The translations under genes and the position numbers were made by a program. From Planctomycetota bacterium (GTDB lineage Bacteria; Planctomycetota; UBA1135; UBA2386), in NCBI GenBank assembly GCA_029936315.1, contig JAPYTD010000001.1, positions 41,335 through 99,719 of the forward strand: a DNA stretch of 58,385 nucleotides. Reading direction: 5' to 3'. Of the stretch, positions 18,846 through 28,172 are shown piece by piece. Each line of letters starts with the position of its first letter. Position 1 is the stretch's first letter. The notes under the pieces are model-generated. The model searched no databases. It had not been told where the DNA came from and saw only the letters and a list, made by a program, of their open reading frames with translations.

Positions 18846-21740
18846 ATGTCCTCCCGCGCGTCTCCATCCGAACTCCTCTACCGCTGGCGCTGGCTAATCA
18901 GCTCCGTGGTGCTCGTGACCATCTTTGGCATCGCCGGCGCCGGCTTTGGCCGCATCGGCACCTTCTCTGCACAGGTCAACACGCTTCGGGAGACCCCACT
19001 CGAAGAGGTCAAAGCCAGGCCGTTCGACGCGCGCTACGACATCTGGTTCGACCCGGATGATCCAGGCCTGCAGCTCTACAAGCAGATCGAGAACCAGTTC
19101 AGTGCCGAGGACTTCGTGCTGGTTTCGTTCGAAGAGACGGAGCACCCGCTCGGCGTGTTTTCGCCGGACTCGCTGAAGACGATCGCCGAACTGACCGAAC
19201 GCATCGAGAAAGTACCGTTCGTTCGCCACGTGCGCAGCCTGACGAGCAACCCATGGATTCGCTGGGGCACGATCGAAGGCGATGAACAGGGCCTGCTGAT
19301 CACGGACCTGTTTGCCAACGACCCCACCACCTACGACGAAGCCGCGGTCATGGAGCGCATGATCGGCGTGCTCGGCGCCGAACGCAGTGCCACGATCCTC
19401 GGCGAAGCGAAGGTGCGCGAGCTGATCGGTGCAGACACACCATTCTCCGATCACATCGGCGAGCCGCGCTTGATCGGCAACGTCATCAGCGACGACGGGC
19501 GCACGACCGCGTTACAGGTGCAGGTGCTGCGGCCGCGTATCGACAAGGAGGAGTTGGTCGCGGCATTTGGCGACAACGAGAACGCACAGATCGTCGGCGG
19601 CTCGATGCACGGCAACCACTCGCAGTGGGAAGCACTCAGCGCGATTGAAGCCATCATCGCGGATCACGGCAATGGCCGCGACATGCATGTCGCCGGCATG
19701 CCGAACATCGAACGCAACTTCATGGCCACCGGCGAACGGGACATGGGCATGGCGCAATGGATGTTCTTGATGATCATCGTCGTGATGGCCGTGCTGTTCC
19801 GACGCGTCATTGGCGTCGTGACCCCACTCGTCATCATCACGGCTTCGGTTGCCGGAATGCTGGGCACGATCTTCTTGATGGGCAATCTGCTCAACAACAT
19901 CACTGCCGGAGCGATCAACATGATCACGGCGGTCTCGATCGCGGACTCCATCCACCTGGTCGCGTCCTACTTCGGTCTGCGCCACAAGCACACCAACAAG
20001 CACGACCTGATCATCGAAGTCATTCGCATCAACGCGATGCCAGTGTTCTTGACTTCGGTGACGACCGCGATTGGCTTCTACTCGCTGACCGCAGGCAACA
20101 TCATCCCGCTGCAGATGCTCGGCTACACGGCCGGCATCGGCACCGTGTTTGCCTACCTGACGTCGATGACGCTGGTGCCGGCGCTGCTGTCGTTGGCGCC
20201 ATTGCCGAAGCAGACATCGACCGCCGACGACCTTTCGCGCCAATCGGCCAGCTGGGCCGCGCGCCTGACGGACCGTGTGCTGGCACGCAAGGTACCGATC
20301 GCGATTGCGGCCGGTGTCATCACGCTGCTGGCCTTCATTGGCCTGATGCGCATCGAGCTCGACTCGAACTTCCGCACGATGTTTCCCGACACGAACAAGA
20401 CCATGGTCGACATGACCTGGGTCGAAGGTCGCCTCGGTGGCTCGGGCGACCTCGAGATCGTATTCGAAGCTCCCGCGCTCGACGAAACGCAGGATGCTGC
20501 CATCGCACGGCAGGCGCGCGTCGGAGTCTTGGCCGCACAGCAGCTCGCGGCTGTTGCCGGCGAAGCCAAGGCGCTCACGCCAGCAGAAGCGGTCGAGCTG
20601 ACGAAGCTGCAAGAGCAGGAAGCCGACCACGCGCGCCGGCGCATTGCGGTCTCGGCGCCGTTCCTTGACGAACTGCTGCGCTTCACGGATCGACTGCGCG
20701 ACGAGATGAAGGATCCGGAGTCGGACCTACGCATGATCTCGCGGCTCGATGGCGCACTCGACATCCTGCGCAAGATGAATCAGGTGCAGAACCAGGACAA
20801 GGCGGCGTTCTACCGACCGCCCAACGAAGGCGACGTCTCCGAGGACGCCCGCACACCTGGGTTCTACATCGATGAGTTTACTGGTGACCTAGAATTGGCT
20901 CCCGGCCAGAACGCGTCGACGCTGGCAGCGCAGTACTTCCTGCAATACGAGAACGGCGCCAAGCCGGCGGAAAATCTCGCAACGTTGGTCAGCATCGATC
21001 GCCGCACGTTCCGTGTGCAGGGTCGCGTGCGCCAAGGCCGCAGCAAGTTGCAAGACGCCGCGTTCAAGCGCGTTCGCGAGATCGCGGACACCGAGTTCCC
21101 ACTGCTTACTGGCTCAACGGAGCAAGTAGAAAAAGGCGAAGCGCTCGCCTCGATGACGCTGTCCGGCAAGGCGCTTCTGTATGCCGGCATGACCGAGAAG
21201 TTCAGCTACAGCTTCATCCTCTCGATGACGCTCGCGTTGTGCCTCATCATCTTGGTGATCATGGTGATCTTCCGATCGATCACGCTCGGCCTGGTCAGCA
21301 TCATCCCCAATGTGCTGCCAATCGTCGTGCCAATCGGGATGTTTGGCCTGTTCGGCGTCGCAGTCGACGGCCCCGCGGTGTTCGTATCCTCGGTCGCACT
21401 CGGAGTCGCGACAGATGACACCATCCACTTGCTGACCAAGTTCACGCGGGCCAGACGTCGCGGTCTGCCGACGGCTGACGCGCTGCGCGAAGCACTCGCA
21501 ACCATCGGCAACGCCCTAACGTTTACGACCCTCATTCTGGTGCTTGGTTTCAGCGTGCTGATGTTCAGCGAGTTCGCACCAAACTCCATGATGGGCAAGC
21601 TCGCCGCCGTGATGATCGCCTTGGCGTGGATCGCAGACTTCCTCGTAACGCCAGCAATCTTGGCGCTGCTTCCGGACCCCAACGCCAAGAAGGCACCTGA
21701 GGCCAACCTATCCGAAACGGGCGTTCCGACACTCTCATAG
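18846..21740 (+). CDS. RND/MMPL-superfamily exporter
   Basis: 964 aa, two MMPL/Patched-like halves each starting with one TM helix, a large periplasmic domain and a five-helix bundle. TM1 is at about 15-35; the first bundle at about 300-460 (MFLMIIVVMAVLFRRVIGVV); the second TM start at about 485-505 (VPIAIAAGVITLLAFIGLM) and its bundle at about 780-950. The size fits the hopanoid/lipid-type RND exporters (HpnN-like). It lies 81 bp after tetR and 18 bp before the LolA-like gene. Likely cargo is a lipid or hydrophobic compound moved towards the outer membrane (inference from partners). Confidence 0.9.
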   Translation: MSSRASPSELLYRWRWLISSVVLVTIFGIAGAGFGRIGTFSAQVNTLRETPLEEVKARPFDARYDIWFDPDDPGLQLYKQIENQFSAEDFVLVSFEETEHPLGVFSPDSLKTIAELTERIEKVPFVRHVRSLTSNPWIRWGTIEGDEQGLLITDLFANDPTTYDEAAVMERMIGVLGAERSATILGEAKVRELIGADTPFSDHIGEPRLIGNVISDDGRTTALQVQVLRPRIDKEELVAAFGDNENAQIVGGSMHGNHSQWEALSAIEAIIADHGNGRDMHVAGMPNIERNFMATGERDMGMAQWMFLMIIVVMAVLFRRVIGVVTPLVIITASVAGMLGTIFLMGNLLNNITAGAINMITAVSIADSIHLVASYFGLRHKHTNKHDLIIEVIRINAMPVFLTSVTTAIGFYSLTAGNIIPLQMLGYTAGIGTVFAYLTSMTLVPALLSLAPLPKQTSTADDLSRQSASWAARLTDRVLARKVPIAIAAGVITLLAFIGLMRIELDSNFRTMFPDTNKTMVDMTWVEGRLGGSGDLEIVFEAPALDETQDAAIARQARVGVLAAQQLAAVAGEAKALTPAEAVELTKLQEQEADHARRRIAVSAPFLDELLRFTDRLRDEMKDPESDLRMISRLDGALDILRKMNQVQNQDKAAFYRPPNEGDVSEDARTPGFYIDEFTGDLELAPGQNASTLAAQYFLQYENGAKPAENLATLVSIDRRTFRVQGRVRQGRSKLQDAAFKRVREIADTEFPLLTGSTEQVEKGEALASMTLSGKALLYAGMTEKFSYSFILSMTLALCLIILVIMVIFRSITLGLVSIIPNVLPIVVPIGMFGLFGVAVDGPAVFVSSVALGVATDDTIHLLTKFTRARRRGLPTADALREALATIGNALTFTTLILVLGFSVLMFSEFAPNSMMGKLAAVMIALAWIADFLVTPAILALLPDPNAKKAPEANLSETGVPTLS

Positions 21741-21758
21741 AAACGTTTCACCCAAACC

Positions 21759-22667
21759 ATGAACGCTCTCACTACCCGAGTCACGTCTTGGCTGCTCGCG
21801 TGCGGTCTCGTTGCCGGCGCGCTGTCTACGGACGATCTGGCCGCGCAGGAAAACGCCACCGGCGTCCCCGTTCCCAAGACCCCCAAGTTCGATACGACTG
21901 ACCCGGTCGTCTACGGCCGCCAGCTCGCCGACTATGCCGATCTCTATGACACCGGGTGGAAGGACAGCTACGCGCTCAGCACGATGACGTTGTTTGATGC
22001 CAACGGCGACAGCGTCAAACGCGACAGCGTGCAACTGATCCTCGAAAAGCACACCGGCGACAAGTCGGTCATTCGCTTCCGAACTCCAGCCGAAATCAAA
22101 GGCGTGGCGGCCCTGACGCACGAACACCCAAACGCCACCGACGACAACTGGCTCTACCTACCGGCGACGAAGCGCGTGCGCCGCGTCTCAGGTGCCAACA
22201 AGACCGCGAGCTTCCAGGGGACCGAGTTCACCTACGAAGACTTGTCGAACCGTATCGTGGCCAAGTACGACTGGCGCTTCCTCGACGAAGCGCACATCGA
22301 GACCACAGAAGGCAAGGTGCCGGTCTATCGCATAGAAGCCAAGCCGCGTTACTCCGACACCGGCTACAGCAAGCTGGTCGTCTACCTCAACCGCGAACAA
22401 TGGCGTCAGGAGCGCATCGAGTTCTTTGACAAGGCCGGCAAGAAGCTGAAGGTGCTCGACAACTCGAAGTGGAAGCATCGTCACAATCGCTTCTGGCGGC
22501 CGGTCAGGATCGAGATGCGCAACGTACAAACCAAGAAGCGCACGATCATCGATTCGTCAACCCAGATGCTCAACCTGGCGCTCTACACCAACAAGCGCAC
22601 CGGCAAGAAGCGGCCCAACTTGACGGACAAGCAGTTCACCACCGACGCCCTGACTGGCAAGCGATGA
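21759..22667 (+). CDS. Outer membrane lipoprotein-sorting (LolA-like) protein
   Basis: 302 aa with signal peptide (MNALTTRVTSWLLACGLVAGALS). The core matches the family annotated as outer membrane lipoprotein-sorting protein, a LolA/LolB-like half barrel (VIRFRTPAEIKGVAALTHEH, WLYLPATKRVRRVSGANKTASFQGTEFTYEDL). Such proteins are commonly encoded beside MMPL exporters and ferry hydrophobic cargo through the periplasm. The stop overlaps the next start as ATGA (22664-22667). Confidence 0.88.
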   Translation: MNALTTRVTSWLLACGLVAGALSTDDLAAQENATGVPVPKTPKFDTTDPVVYGRQLADYADLYDTGWKDSYALSTMTLFDANGDSVKRDSVQLILEKHTGDKSVIRFRTPAEIKGVAALTHEHPNATDDNWLYLPATKRVRRVSGANKTASFQGTEFTYEDLSNRIVAKYDWRFLDEAHIETTEGKVPVYRIEAKPRYSDTGYSKLVVYLNREQWRQERIEFFDKAGKKLKVLDNSKWKHRHNRFWRPVRIEMRNVQTKKRTIIDSSTQMLNLALYTNKRTGKKRPNLTDKQFTTDALTGKR

Positions 22668-24016
22668 AACTCCGCGCCGCACTGACGACCCTGCTGCTGC
22701 TGTCACCACATGTGCTGGCACAGGATCCACTCGACGACCTTCCCGGTCTCGACGACACGGTCATCGGCGGCGGAGGGAGTGGCCTTCGCATTACCGGCCT
22801 GAAGGGCTTCCTCGAAACGCGCGCACGCTACTTCCTCAAGGATCAGCGCGCCGGCGACAATCGCTCGGACGGCCAGTGGATCCAGGAGTTGGAGCTCGAG
22901 ATCGACTTCGCGCTCAGCGATCATGTCACCGGATACTTCCGGCCGCGCTTCCTGATCGATGCGATCGATGACGACCTCGTGCGCACTGAGCCGCTTGAGG
23001 CCTACGTCACGTGGGCAAGCGACAACTTCGACATCCGTGCCGGGCAGTTGATCGAGAATTGGGGCATCGCCGACACGTTTAACCCGATTGACGTCATCAA
23101 CCGCCGCGACCTCTCCGAAGATGTGCTCGACCCCGCCCGCCTCGGCGAACTCGGCGCGCGCGCTCGCTGGAAGCTGCCTGGCGGCGAGACCATCGGCGAA
23201 CCGATCGTCTCGGCCTACGCGTTGCCGGTGCATCGCACGACGAGTTTCCCGACGCGGCGCAACCGATTCTCGTTCGCGACGCCACCGAACCAACTAAGCG
23301 AGGACTTCGCGGATCGCCCCAACGGACTGGATCGGTGGTTCTTGGCGTTGCGCGGGCAGGCGACTGTGAGCACGTCACCGGCAAACGCCGACGTGCAGTT
23401 CGTCGCGGCGCGCGGCCCTGACCGCTTCCCGTTGTTCACGCAATCCATCGCTGCGGGTGGCGGCGTCAACCTGGTCCCGAACTACTACGGCATGTGGACG
23501 ATCGGCGGCGGTGTGCGGGCGGTGCCCAACGTGGAGAGCCTCGCCGCCTACACGCTCAAGGCCGAGGTCGTCTACAAGGTGCCCTACCGCTTTGATGACC
23601 AGACGCTCGCGCTGCCCGATGAGTACCTGCAGTATGCGTTCGGATTCGATCGCACCATCCCAAAAGTCTTTGGGGACAACGACCAGATCACAGCGACGGT
23701 CGAATGGGTCGGTGAGGTTGGTGCCAACGATTCGACGGCCGTGTTTCGCCCGTTCGATGACGATCTGGTACTGCGCGTGCTCTGGGAGGCCAACGACTTC
23801 GCACGCACCAGCATCGAACTGCGCGGCATCCTCGATCCCAACAAGCAGGAGTATGTGGTCGAAGGCATCTACCAACGTCAGTTACGCAGCATCCACGAAG
23901 ACCTGCAGTTTGAAGTCGCGGCGCGCTGGTTTGACGTCGCGCGCAGTGAGATCGGTTTCTTCAGCCTGTTCCCCGACAACACCAGTATGTGGATGTCGCT
24001 ACGCTTCGACTTCTGA
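22664..24016 (+). CDS. Outer membrane beta-barrel protein (DUF1302-like)
   Basis: 450 aa. The ATG at 22664 follows the ATGA overlap and starts a signal peptide (MKLRAALTTLLLLSPHVLAQ). Alternating amphipathic strands run throughout and the chain ends in WMSLRFDF, the aromatic C-terminal signature used for barrel insertion. Middle segments (LIENWGIADTFNPIDVINRRDLSE) resemble DUF1302-type barrels that occur with LolA-like and MMPL proteins. Together the operon would span both membranes. Confidence 0.8.
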   Translation: MKLRAALTTLLLLSPHVLAQDPLDDLPGLDDTVIGGGGSGLRITGLKGFLETRARYFLKDQRAGDNRSDGQWIQELELEIDFALSDHVTGYFRPRFLIDAIDDDLVRTEPLEAYVTWASDNFDIRAGQLIENWGIADTFNPIDVINRRDLSEDVLDPARLGELGARARWKLPGGETIGEPIVSAYALPVHRTTSFPTRRNRFSFATPPNQLSEDFADRPNGLDRWFLALRGQATVSTSPANADVQFVAARGPDRFPLFTQSIAAGGGVNLVPNYYGMWTIGGGVRAVPNVESLAAYTLKAEVVYKVPYRFDDQTLALPDEYLQYAFGFDRTIPKVFGDNDQITATVEWVGEVGANDSTAVFRPFDDDLVLRVLWEANDFARTSIELRGILDPNKQEYVVEGIYQRQLRSIHEDLQFEVAARWFDVARSEIGFFSLFPDNTSMWMSLRFDF

Positions 24017-24037
24017 GCAGGCCGTGCAGCGGATAGC

Positions 24038-24189
24038 GTGAGCGCCTTGGCCTCGCAATCGAGTAACCGCCCGCCCATCGGCCGCACCGCGCTGCTTACC
24101 GGAGTGGCGCTGTTGGCGTTTGCCGGCAACTCGCTCCTGCGGTGCTGACCATCGGCGGTGTTGCCACCGCGGTTGTTTCGCGCAAGTAG
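24038..24189 (+). pseudogene. DMT/EamA permease remnant
   Basis: From the GTG at 24038 the sequence encodes a typical EamA/DMT start (RTALLTGVALLAFAGNSLL) and stops at TGA 24146-24148. In another frame, directly after, it encodes IGGVATAVVSRK and TAG at 24187, resembling the last helix end of the same family. A normal EamA protein is about 290-300 aa, so more than 240 codons are gone. Too short for ordinary ORF calling. Confidence 0.6.
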
Positions 24190-24207
24190 ATCTCGCGCGA
24201 GTGAGCC

Positions 24208-24780
24208 CTACTTCTTGGCCACGCGCTTCGCGATGGCCTTCGCCGCAATCTCCTTCGTGGACAGCGCCTTTCTTGCCTTCTTGGCTGGAGCCTTCTTGGT
24301 GGTCGCCGGCTTCCTCTGCTGGCCAGTGCCGATCAAGTTGGCCTCGTAGGTCGCGATGTACCGCTGCGACGGCATGCGCCGCAGCGCCTCGGCCAGCACG
24401 TGCAACGCGGCGTCCTCGAGTTTCTTGAAGCGCACACACGACTTCCCCATGTCCAGCTTCTTACCGGCCGCCTTCCACGCCTTTGCGAACCACGCGGTGT
24501 CGTCCGGGTCCATGTAGAGCCCCATCATGTAGACCGCGAGGTGCTTCTTCTGCGACGCAATCGCCAGGTACGGCAGCGGCATCTGGGGGTCGCAGTGGTA
24601 ACCATCGGGGTAGACCTTGAGCGAGACGTGGTAGCTGATCATGCCGTAGCTCATGACCTCTTCGATACCAGCGTCAATGTTGGCGAGAATGACCGTGCGA
24701 ATCGCGGCGATCGCCCGGCGTCGATCCTCCGGTAGTTCCTTGAGATACTGGCCAACAGTCGTGGCCTTGGATTGCACCAT
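24208..24780 (-). CDS. DUF1801 protein with Lys/Ala-rich C-terminal tail
   Basis: About 190 aa from the ATG at 24780 (MVQSKATTVGQYLKELPEDRR); two upstream Met codons are possible. Residues 1-130 match DUF1801 (GIEEVMSYGMISYHV, PLPYLAIASQKKHLAVYMMGLY, GKSCVRFKKLEDAALHVLAEALRR). The last 45 residues are a basic Lys/Ala tail (KKAPAKKARKAL), reminiscent of histone-H1-like DNA-binding tails. The function of DUF1801 is not established; a nucleic-acid contact by the tail is inference. Confidence 0.85.
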   Translation of the reverse strand: MVQSKATTVGQYLKELPEDRRRAIAAIRTVILANIDAGIEEVMSYGMISYHVSLKVYPDGYHCDPQMPLPYLAIASQKKHLAVYMMGLYMDPDDTAWFAKAWKAAGKKLDMGKSCVRFKKLEDAALHVLAEALRRMPSQRYIATYEANLIGTGQQRKPATTKKAPAKKARKALSTKEIAAKAIAKRVAKK

Positions 24781-24876
24781 GGCCAGAAGCTTACGCATGG
24801 CCCCGGGCAATGCGTAACCAGGAGTTGTGAGGAGCTAGTGCCGTTGCACTGATCACTTGGCCGAAAGCGAGAGAAC

Positions 24877-25147
24877 ATGACCACAGTGCACTACCAAATG
24901 TCCGGGTTCATGGTGCTGGCGTTGGCAACGATGGCGTCTACCCAATCGGTTGGATCCGCCCAGTCGACGACAACCAAACGGCCGGCGATCGGCCGGGTCG
25001 TGGACGTTCTCGGCGACCCGATTCCCGCTGCTGAGGTGCAGGTGATCGTCGCCGGACAAGTCGTGCAACCACCCCGAGTTCGCAACAACCGAACTCCAGA
25101 TCGAACCCGGCAAGAACATCGACCTCCGCATCAAATCAGCTAACTGA
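24877..25147 (+). pseudogene. Carboxypeptidase-regulatory-like protein remnant
   Basis: The start (MTTVHYQMSGFMVLALATMAS) is a signal peptide leading to RPAIGRVVDVLGDPIPAAEVQV, the first strand and loop of a carboxypeptidase regulatory-like Ig fold. After about residue 68 the frame becomes unrelated. In the neighbouring frame from about 25079 the sequence reads ELQIEPGKNIDLRIKSAN then TGA at 25145, a typical end of such proteins. The middle is deleted and the two ends are out of frame. Confidence 0.6.
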
Positions 25148-25156
25148 CACTCTTGG

Positions 25157-26818
25157 TTAGTGGGCTCGGGCGCTCTTTACCTCTGAATGGGTCGTGTTGC
25201 CGGCGGCGTCGACTGCTTCCACCGTCAACGTCAAGTTTGCACCCTTGGCCGCATTGACGTCGGCGCGCCACAGGTATTCGCCGTACCACTGCATGGGCAC
25301 GGCGACCTTCTTTTGGCCGTCGTCGACGTGCAGGACAACGCGCTGCCAGTCGTTCGGCATGCATGGGCTCTTGCGGTCGTGGGCGCGAACGCGGACTAGC
25401 AGACCACCAGCTTGAGGCTTGGCGTCGATGCGGCCCACGAACGGGGGCGCGGTGTCCTTGGCGATGCTCTTGCCGAAGAAGATCCTGTCGGCTTCGGCGC
25501 GCGGAACTTCGCCCTCGGCGTGCACGCAGTCCATGCGGTGGTCGCCGTTGAGGTCGGCAATCGCAAGGCCCAACGTCGCCCGTGTGCGTTGGCCATCAAA
25601 CACCGGGGCACCGGCGGCGAAGTGGCCCTTGCCGTCGTTGACGAGCAGGCGCTCGACGCCGTTGAGCGAAGCGATCAGGAAGTCGGCGTCGCCATCGGAA
25701 TCGTAGTCGAGGAAGGCAATCATGTTGTCATCCGACCGCGGGTTGTCGACTTGCGGCCAAACGCTGTCGGTGACGTCGACGAAGCCACCCGATCCGTCGG
25801 CGCGGAACAAGTGCTCGGAGAAGCGGCGACGACCGGTGCCATCGTTGATCGTGACGAGGTCGAGGTAGCCATCGCCATCAACGTCCATCGGCTCGAACTC
25901 GTAGTTGTTGGTGTACTGCGGCAGACGCTCCGCCGACACGTCGATGAACTTGCCGCCATTGTTGTGGAACAAGAACGAGCCCTTCGACTTCTTGCTACTG
26001 ACCAGCAAGTCGAGATCAAAGTCGTTGTCGACGTCGACGAACTCCAGCTCCCAGCAGAACTTGACCAAGACGTTGGGCATGCACTGCTCGGTGACGTCGG
26101 TGAACTTGCCGCCGTCGTTGCGCCATAGCCGTGGCCGCGCACCTTCGTTCTTCATCGGTGAACCGGGCCCCCAGTCGGCCAGCACCAGGTCGAGATCGCC
26201 ATCTTGGTCGTAGTCGCCAAACTCAACGTCGCCGATCGACAGCGGCATCGCAGGCAGGTTGCTGGCCGTCGCGTCGGTGAACTGCCCCTTGCCGGTTCCG
26301 AGGTAGAGGCGGCTTTGGGTCTGGAACGTCGTGCCGACAAACAGGTCGACGATGCCGTCTCTATTGACGTCGCGCGCTTTGACGACCCGCGCGTAGAACA
26401 ACGCGTCGCCGAACACCTGCGACGTGATTTCTGGCCACCTACCGCTCGCCTGGTTGCGGAACACGCGCGTCGGCACTGCCTTGCCTGGCTTGTCGTAGTT
26501 GCCGCCGTTGGCAAACAGCACGTCGACTCGGCCGTCGCCATCGATATCGGCAAGCTCAACCTTGTTGGTCCACTCCGCGGTCTCGCCAATGGTCTCCGCG
26601 GTCACATCGTGCCAGAGGTCCGCAGGCAACGACAGCGAGCCCTTGAACTGCGGCCGGCGACGTCGTGGCTTCTTGGTCGCGTCTTGCGGCTTCGGGTCCT
26701 GGAGCTTTGGCTTCGGACTCTGGGTTTGCGGTTTCGTATGGCTCTGCGCGCCAGCAATGACGGGAGTGACGGCAAGTGACAACACAACAACAAACGAAAC
26801 GACGGGAGCGCGGCGCAT
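25157..26818 (-). CDS. Secreted FG-GAP/VCBS repeat protein
   Basis: 553 aa from the ATG at 26818, which begins a signal peptide (MRRAPVVSFVVVLSLAVTPVIAGAQ); the longer frame upstream lacks one. A Lys/Pro/Gln-rich linker (about residues 27-60) precedes a series of VCBS loops (DIDGDGRVDVL, DVNRDGIVDLF, DYDQDGDLDLV, DVDNDFDLDLL, DVDGDGYLDLV, DYDSDGDADFL, DLNGDHRMDCV). The last 90 residues form a beta-rich domain (LTLTVEAVDAAGNTTHS). Probably an extracellular binding propeller; no catalytic site is visible. Confidence 0.87.
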   Translation of the reverse strand: MRRAPVVSFVVVLSLAVTPVIAGAQSHTKPQTQSPKPKLQDPKPQDATKKPRRRRPQFKGSLSLPADLWHDVTAETIGETAEWTNKVELADIDGDGRVDVLFANGGNYDKPGKAVPTRVFRNQASGRWPEITSQVFGDALFYARVVKARDVNRDGIVDLFVGTTFQTQSRLYLGTGKGQFTDATASNLPAMPLSIGDVEFGDYDQDGDLDLVLADWGPGSPMKNEGARPRLWRNDGGKFTDVTEQCMPNVLVKFCWELEFVDVDNDFDLDLLVSSKKSKGSFLFHNNGGKFIDVSAERLPQYTNNYEFEPMDVDGDGYLDLVTINDGTGRRRFSEHLFRADGSGGFVDVTDSVWPQVDNPRSDDNMIAFLDYDSDGDADFLIASLNGVERLLVNDGKGHFAAGAPVFDGQRTRATLGLAIADLNGDHRMDCVHAEGEVPRAEADRIFFGKSIAKDTAPPFVGRIDAKPQAGGLLVRVRAHDRKSPCMPNDWQRVVLHVDDGQKKVAVPMQWYGEYLWRADVNAAKGANLTLTVEAVDAAGNTTHSEVKSARAH

Positions 26819-26970
26819 AGCGGCGGACTGTAGCAGACCACGATCGGCAAGTAGCCTGTCACCCGCTGCCAATGCGCAGCTAACTGTGAGATGACATGAC
26901 CCGTCTTTACCGACGCGAACCCTGGTAACTGGCCGAGCGGTCATCACCGGCTCGGCGACACTGGCATCTG

Positions 26971-28107
26971 TTAGTAGGCGTCACGCAAGGCAAACGCGGA
27001 ACTCGCAACCACCTTGCCGTTGACCACGAGATCCACCTGGTGTCGTCCGGAGTAATCGCGCCTGGTCGTGACAGCACGTAGGGAGTGGCGTTTGGTTAGG
27101 CTGCGCTGCTCCCCCGGCTGTAGCACGAACTGCCAACCCTTCCACGTCTTCTTGCGAATCGCACCGCCCTTCTTCACGTGATGAACGATGTAGTCGACCA
27201 TCAGATGCTGTGGCTTCGTGGCAGTGGAACCAAGTTCGGCAAACAGGGTGACCGACTCGCCAACGACGACCTTCGCAGGATCGACTGAAAGGGTGGCCTC
27301 ACCTCGCAAGGCCTTCGCCAGGCCCCATGCCTTGAGCACACGGCGATCGCCACGCTTGATCAGCGTGCGGCTTGCATGCCGAAGCATCGCTCGCCTCTCC
27401 TTGCTCGCATCCGGAAGGTATTGCTCCAGCCATGCCGCAACACACGCTGGGTGGTCTTTGGCAATGTCATTCAGGTGGTTCGCGACGCTGCGACGAACGT
27501 ATTCACTGCCGTCATCCTGCAACGCCACCAACAGCGGCAAGGCAGGCGATGGATCCTCAACCAGATGCTTTAACTGGATCCCCCAAGGCAACCGCGGCCG
27601 CGTGCCTTCGCTGACGAGCCGTCGCACATGCGGGCTCTTGTCGGCTAACCAGCCGTGCAGAGTGGCCATCGTCACGTCGCGATGCTCGATCAAGAACGGA
27701 CGGATCGCATACTCAGCCGTATTGCGCTTCGTCAACGCATGCAGCGCACGCAAAGCACGCTTGGGGTACGCCAGTCCATAGCGCGCCACGTAGTCCGTCA
27801 TCGGCCACACCGCCCAACCCGCGAGCCCCCGATCGCATGGCACGAGCTTGGACAGATCCGCATCGCTGCGTTCTGGCGCCAGCGACCGCTGCATCACGGT
27901 CGCTGCTTGGGCAAATGCCTTCGGGAGGCTTTTGGCAAGGGCGTCCGCAACGTGCACGACCCGCGCCTTCAACTCGAGTTCGACCAGGCCTTTAGTTGCA
28001 AGCTTCACGAACTGCGCACGTGGAAACGCTTCGTGCACCCGCGCCAAGTGACCAGCCATGGTGCGCACGAGCTTGGGACTGATCCAGTCTTTGAACGCTT
28101 CCGCCAT
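26971..28107 (-). CDS. HEAT-repeat DNA alkylation repair protein, AlkC-like
   Basis: About 378 aa from the ATG at 28107. Residues 1-270 are helical HEAT-like repeats with features of the AlkC/COG4335 DNA glycosylases (PWGIQLKHLVEDPSPALPLLVALQDDGSEYVRRSVANHLNDIAKDHP). The C-terminal 100 residues form an Ig-like domain (VDPAKVVVGESVTLFAELGS ... HQVDLVVNGKVVASSAFAL), as in AlkC. It would excise 3-methyladenine-type lesions from DNA. Divergent from the next gene, with 65 bp between starts. Confidence 0.82.
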   Translation of the reverse strand: MAEAFKDWISPKLVRTMAGHLARVHEAFPRAQFVKLATKGLVELELKARVVHVADALAKSLPKAFAQAATVMQRSLAPERSDADLSKLVPCDRGLAGWAVWPMTDYVARYGLAYPKRALRALHALTKRNTAEYAIRPFLIEHRDVTMATLHGWLADKSPHVRRLVSEGTRPRLPWGIQLKHLVEDPSPALPLLVALQDDGSEYVRRSVANHLNDIAKDHPACVAAWLEQYLPDASKERRAMLRHASRTLIKRGDRRVLKAWGLAKALRGEATLSVDPAKVVVGESVTLFAELGSTATKPQHLMVDYIVHHVKKGGAIRKKTWKGWQFVLQPGEQRSLTKRHSLRAVTTRRDYSGRHQVDLVVNGKVVASSAFALRDAY

Positions 28108-28172
28108 ATTACGGGCATCATGCCGCGACACTGGCCGCGACCAAAGCCCGACCCTCCCGCTATGCTGCGCAG

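Noticed and set aside
24146-24148. TGA in the DMT remnant as a possible Sec codon
   Set aside because: The frame after it has no family similarity, no hairpin with a G loop, and the fragment looks deleted.
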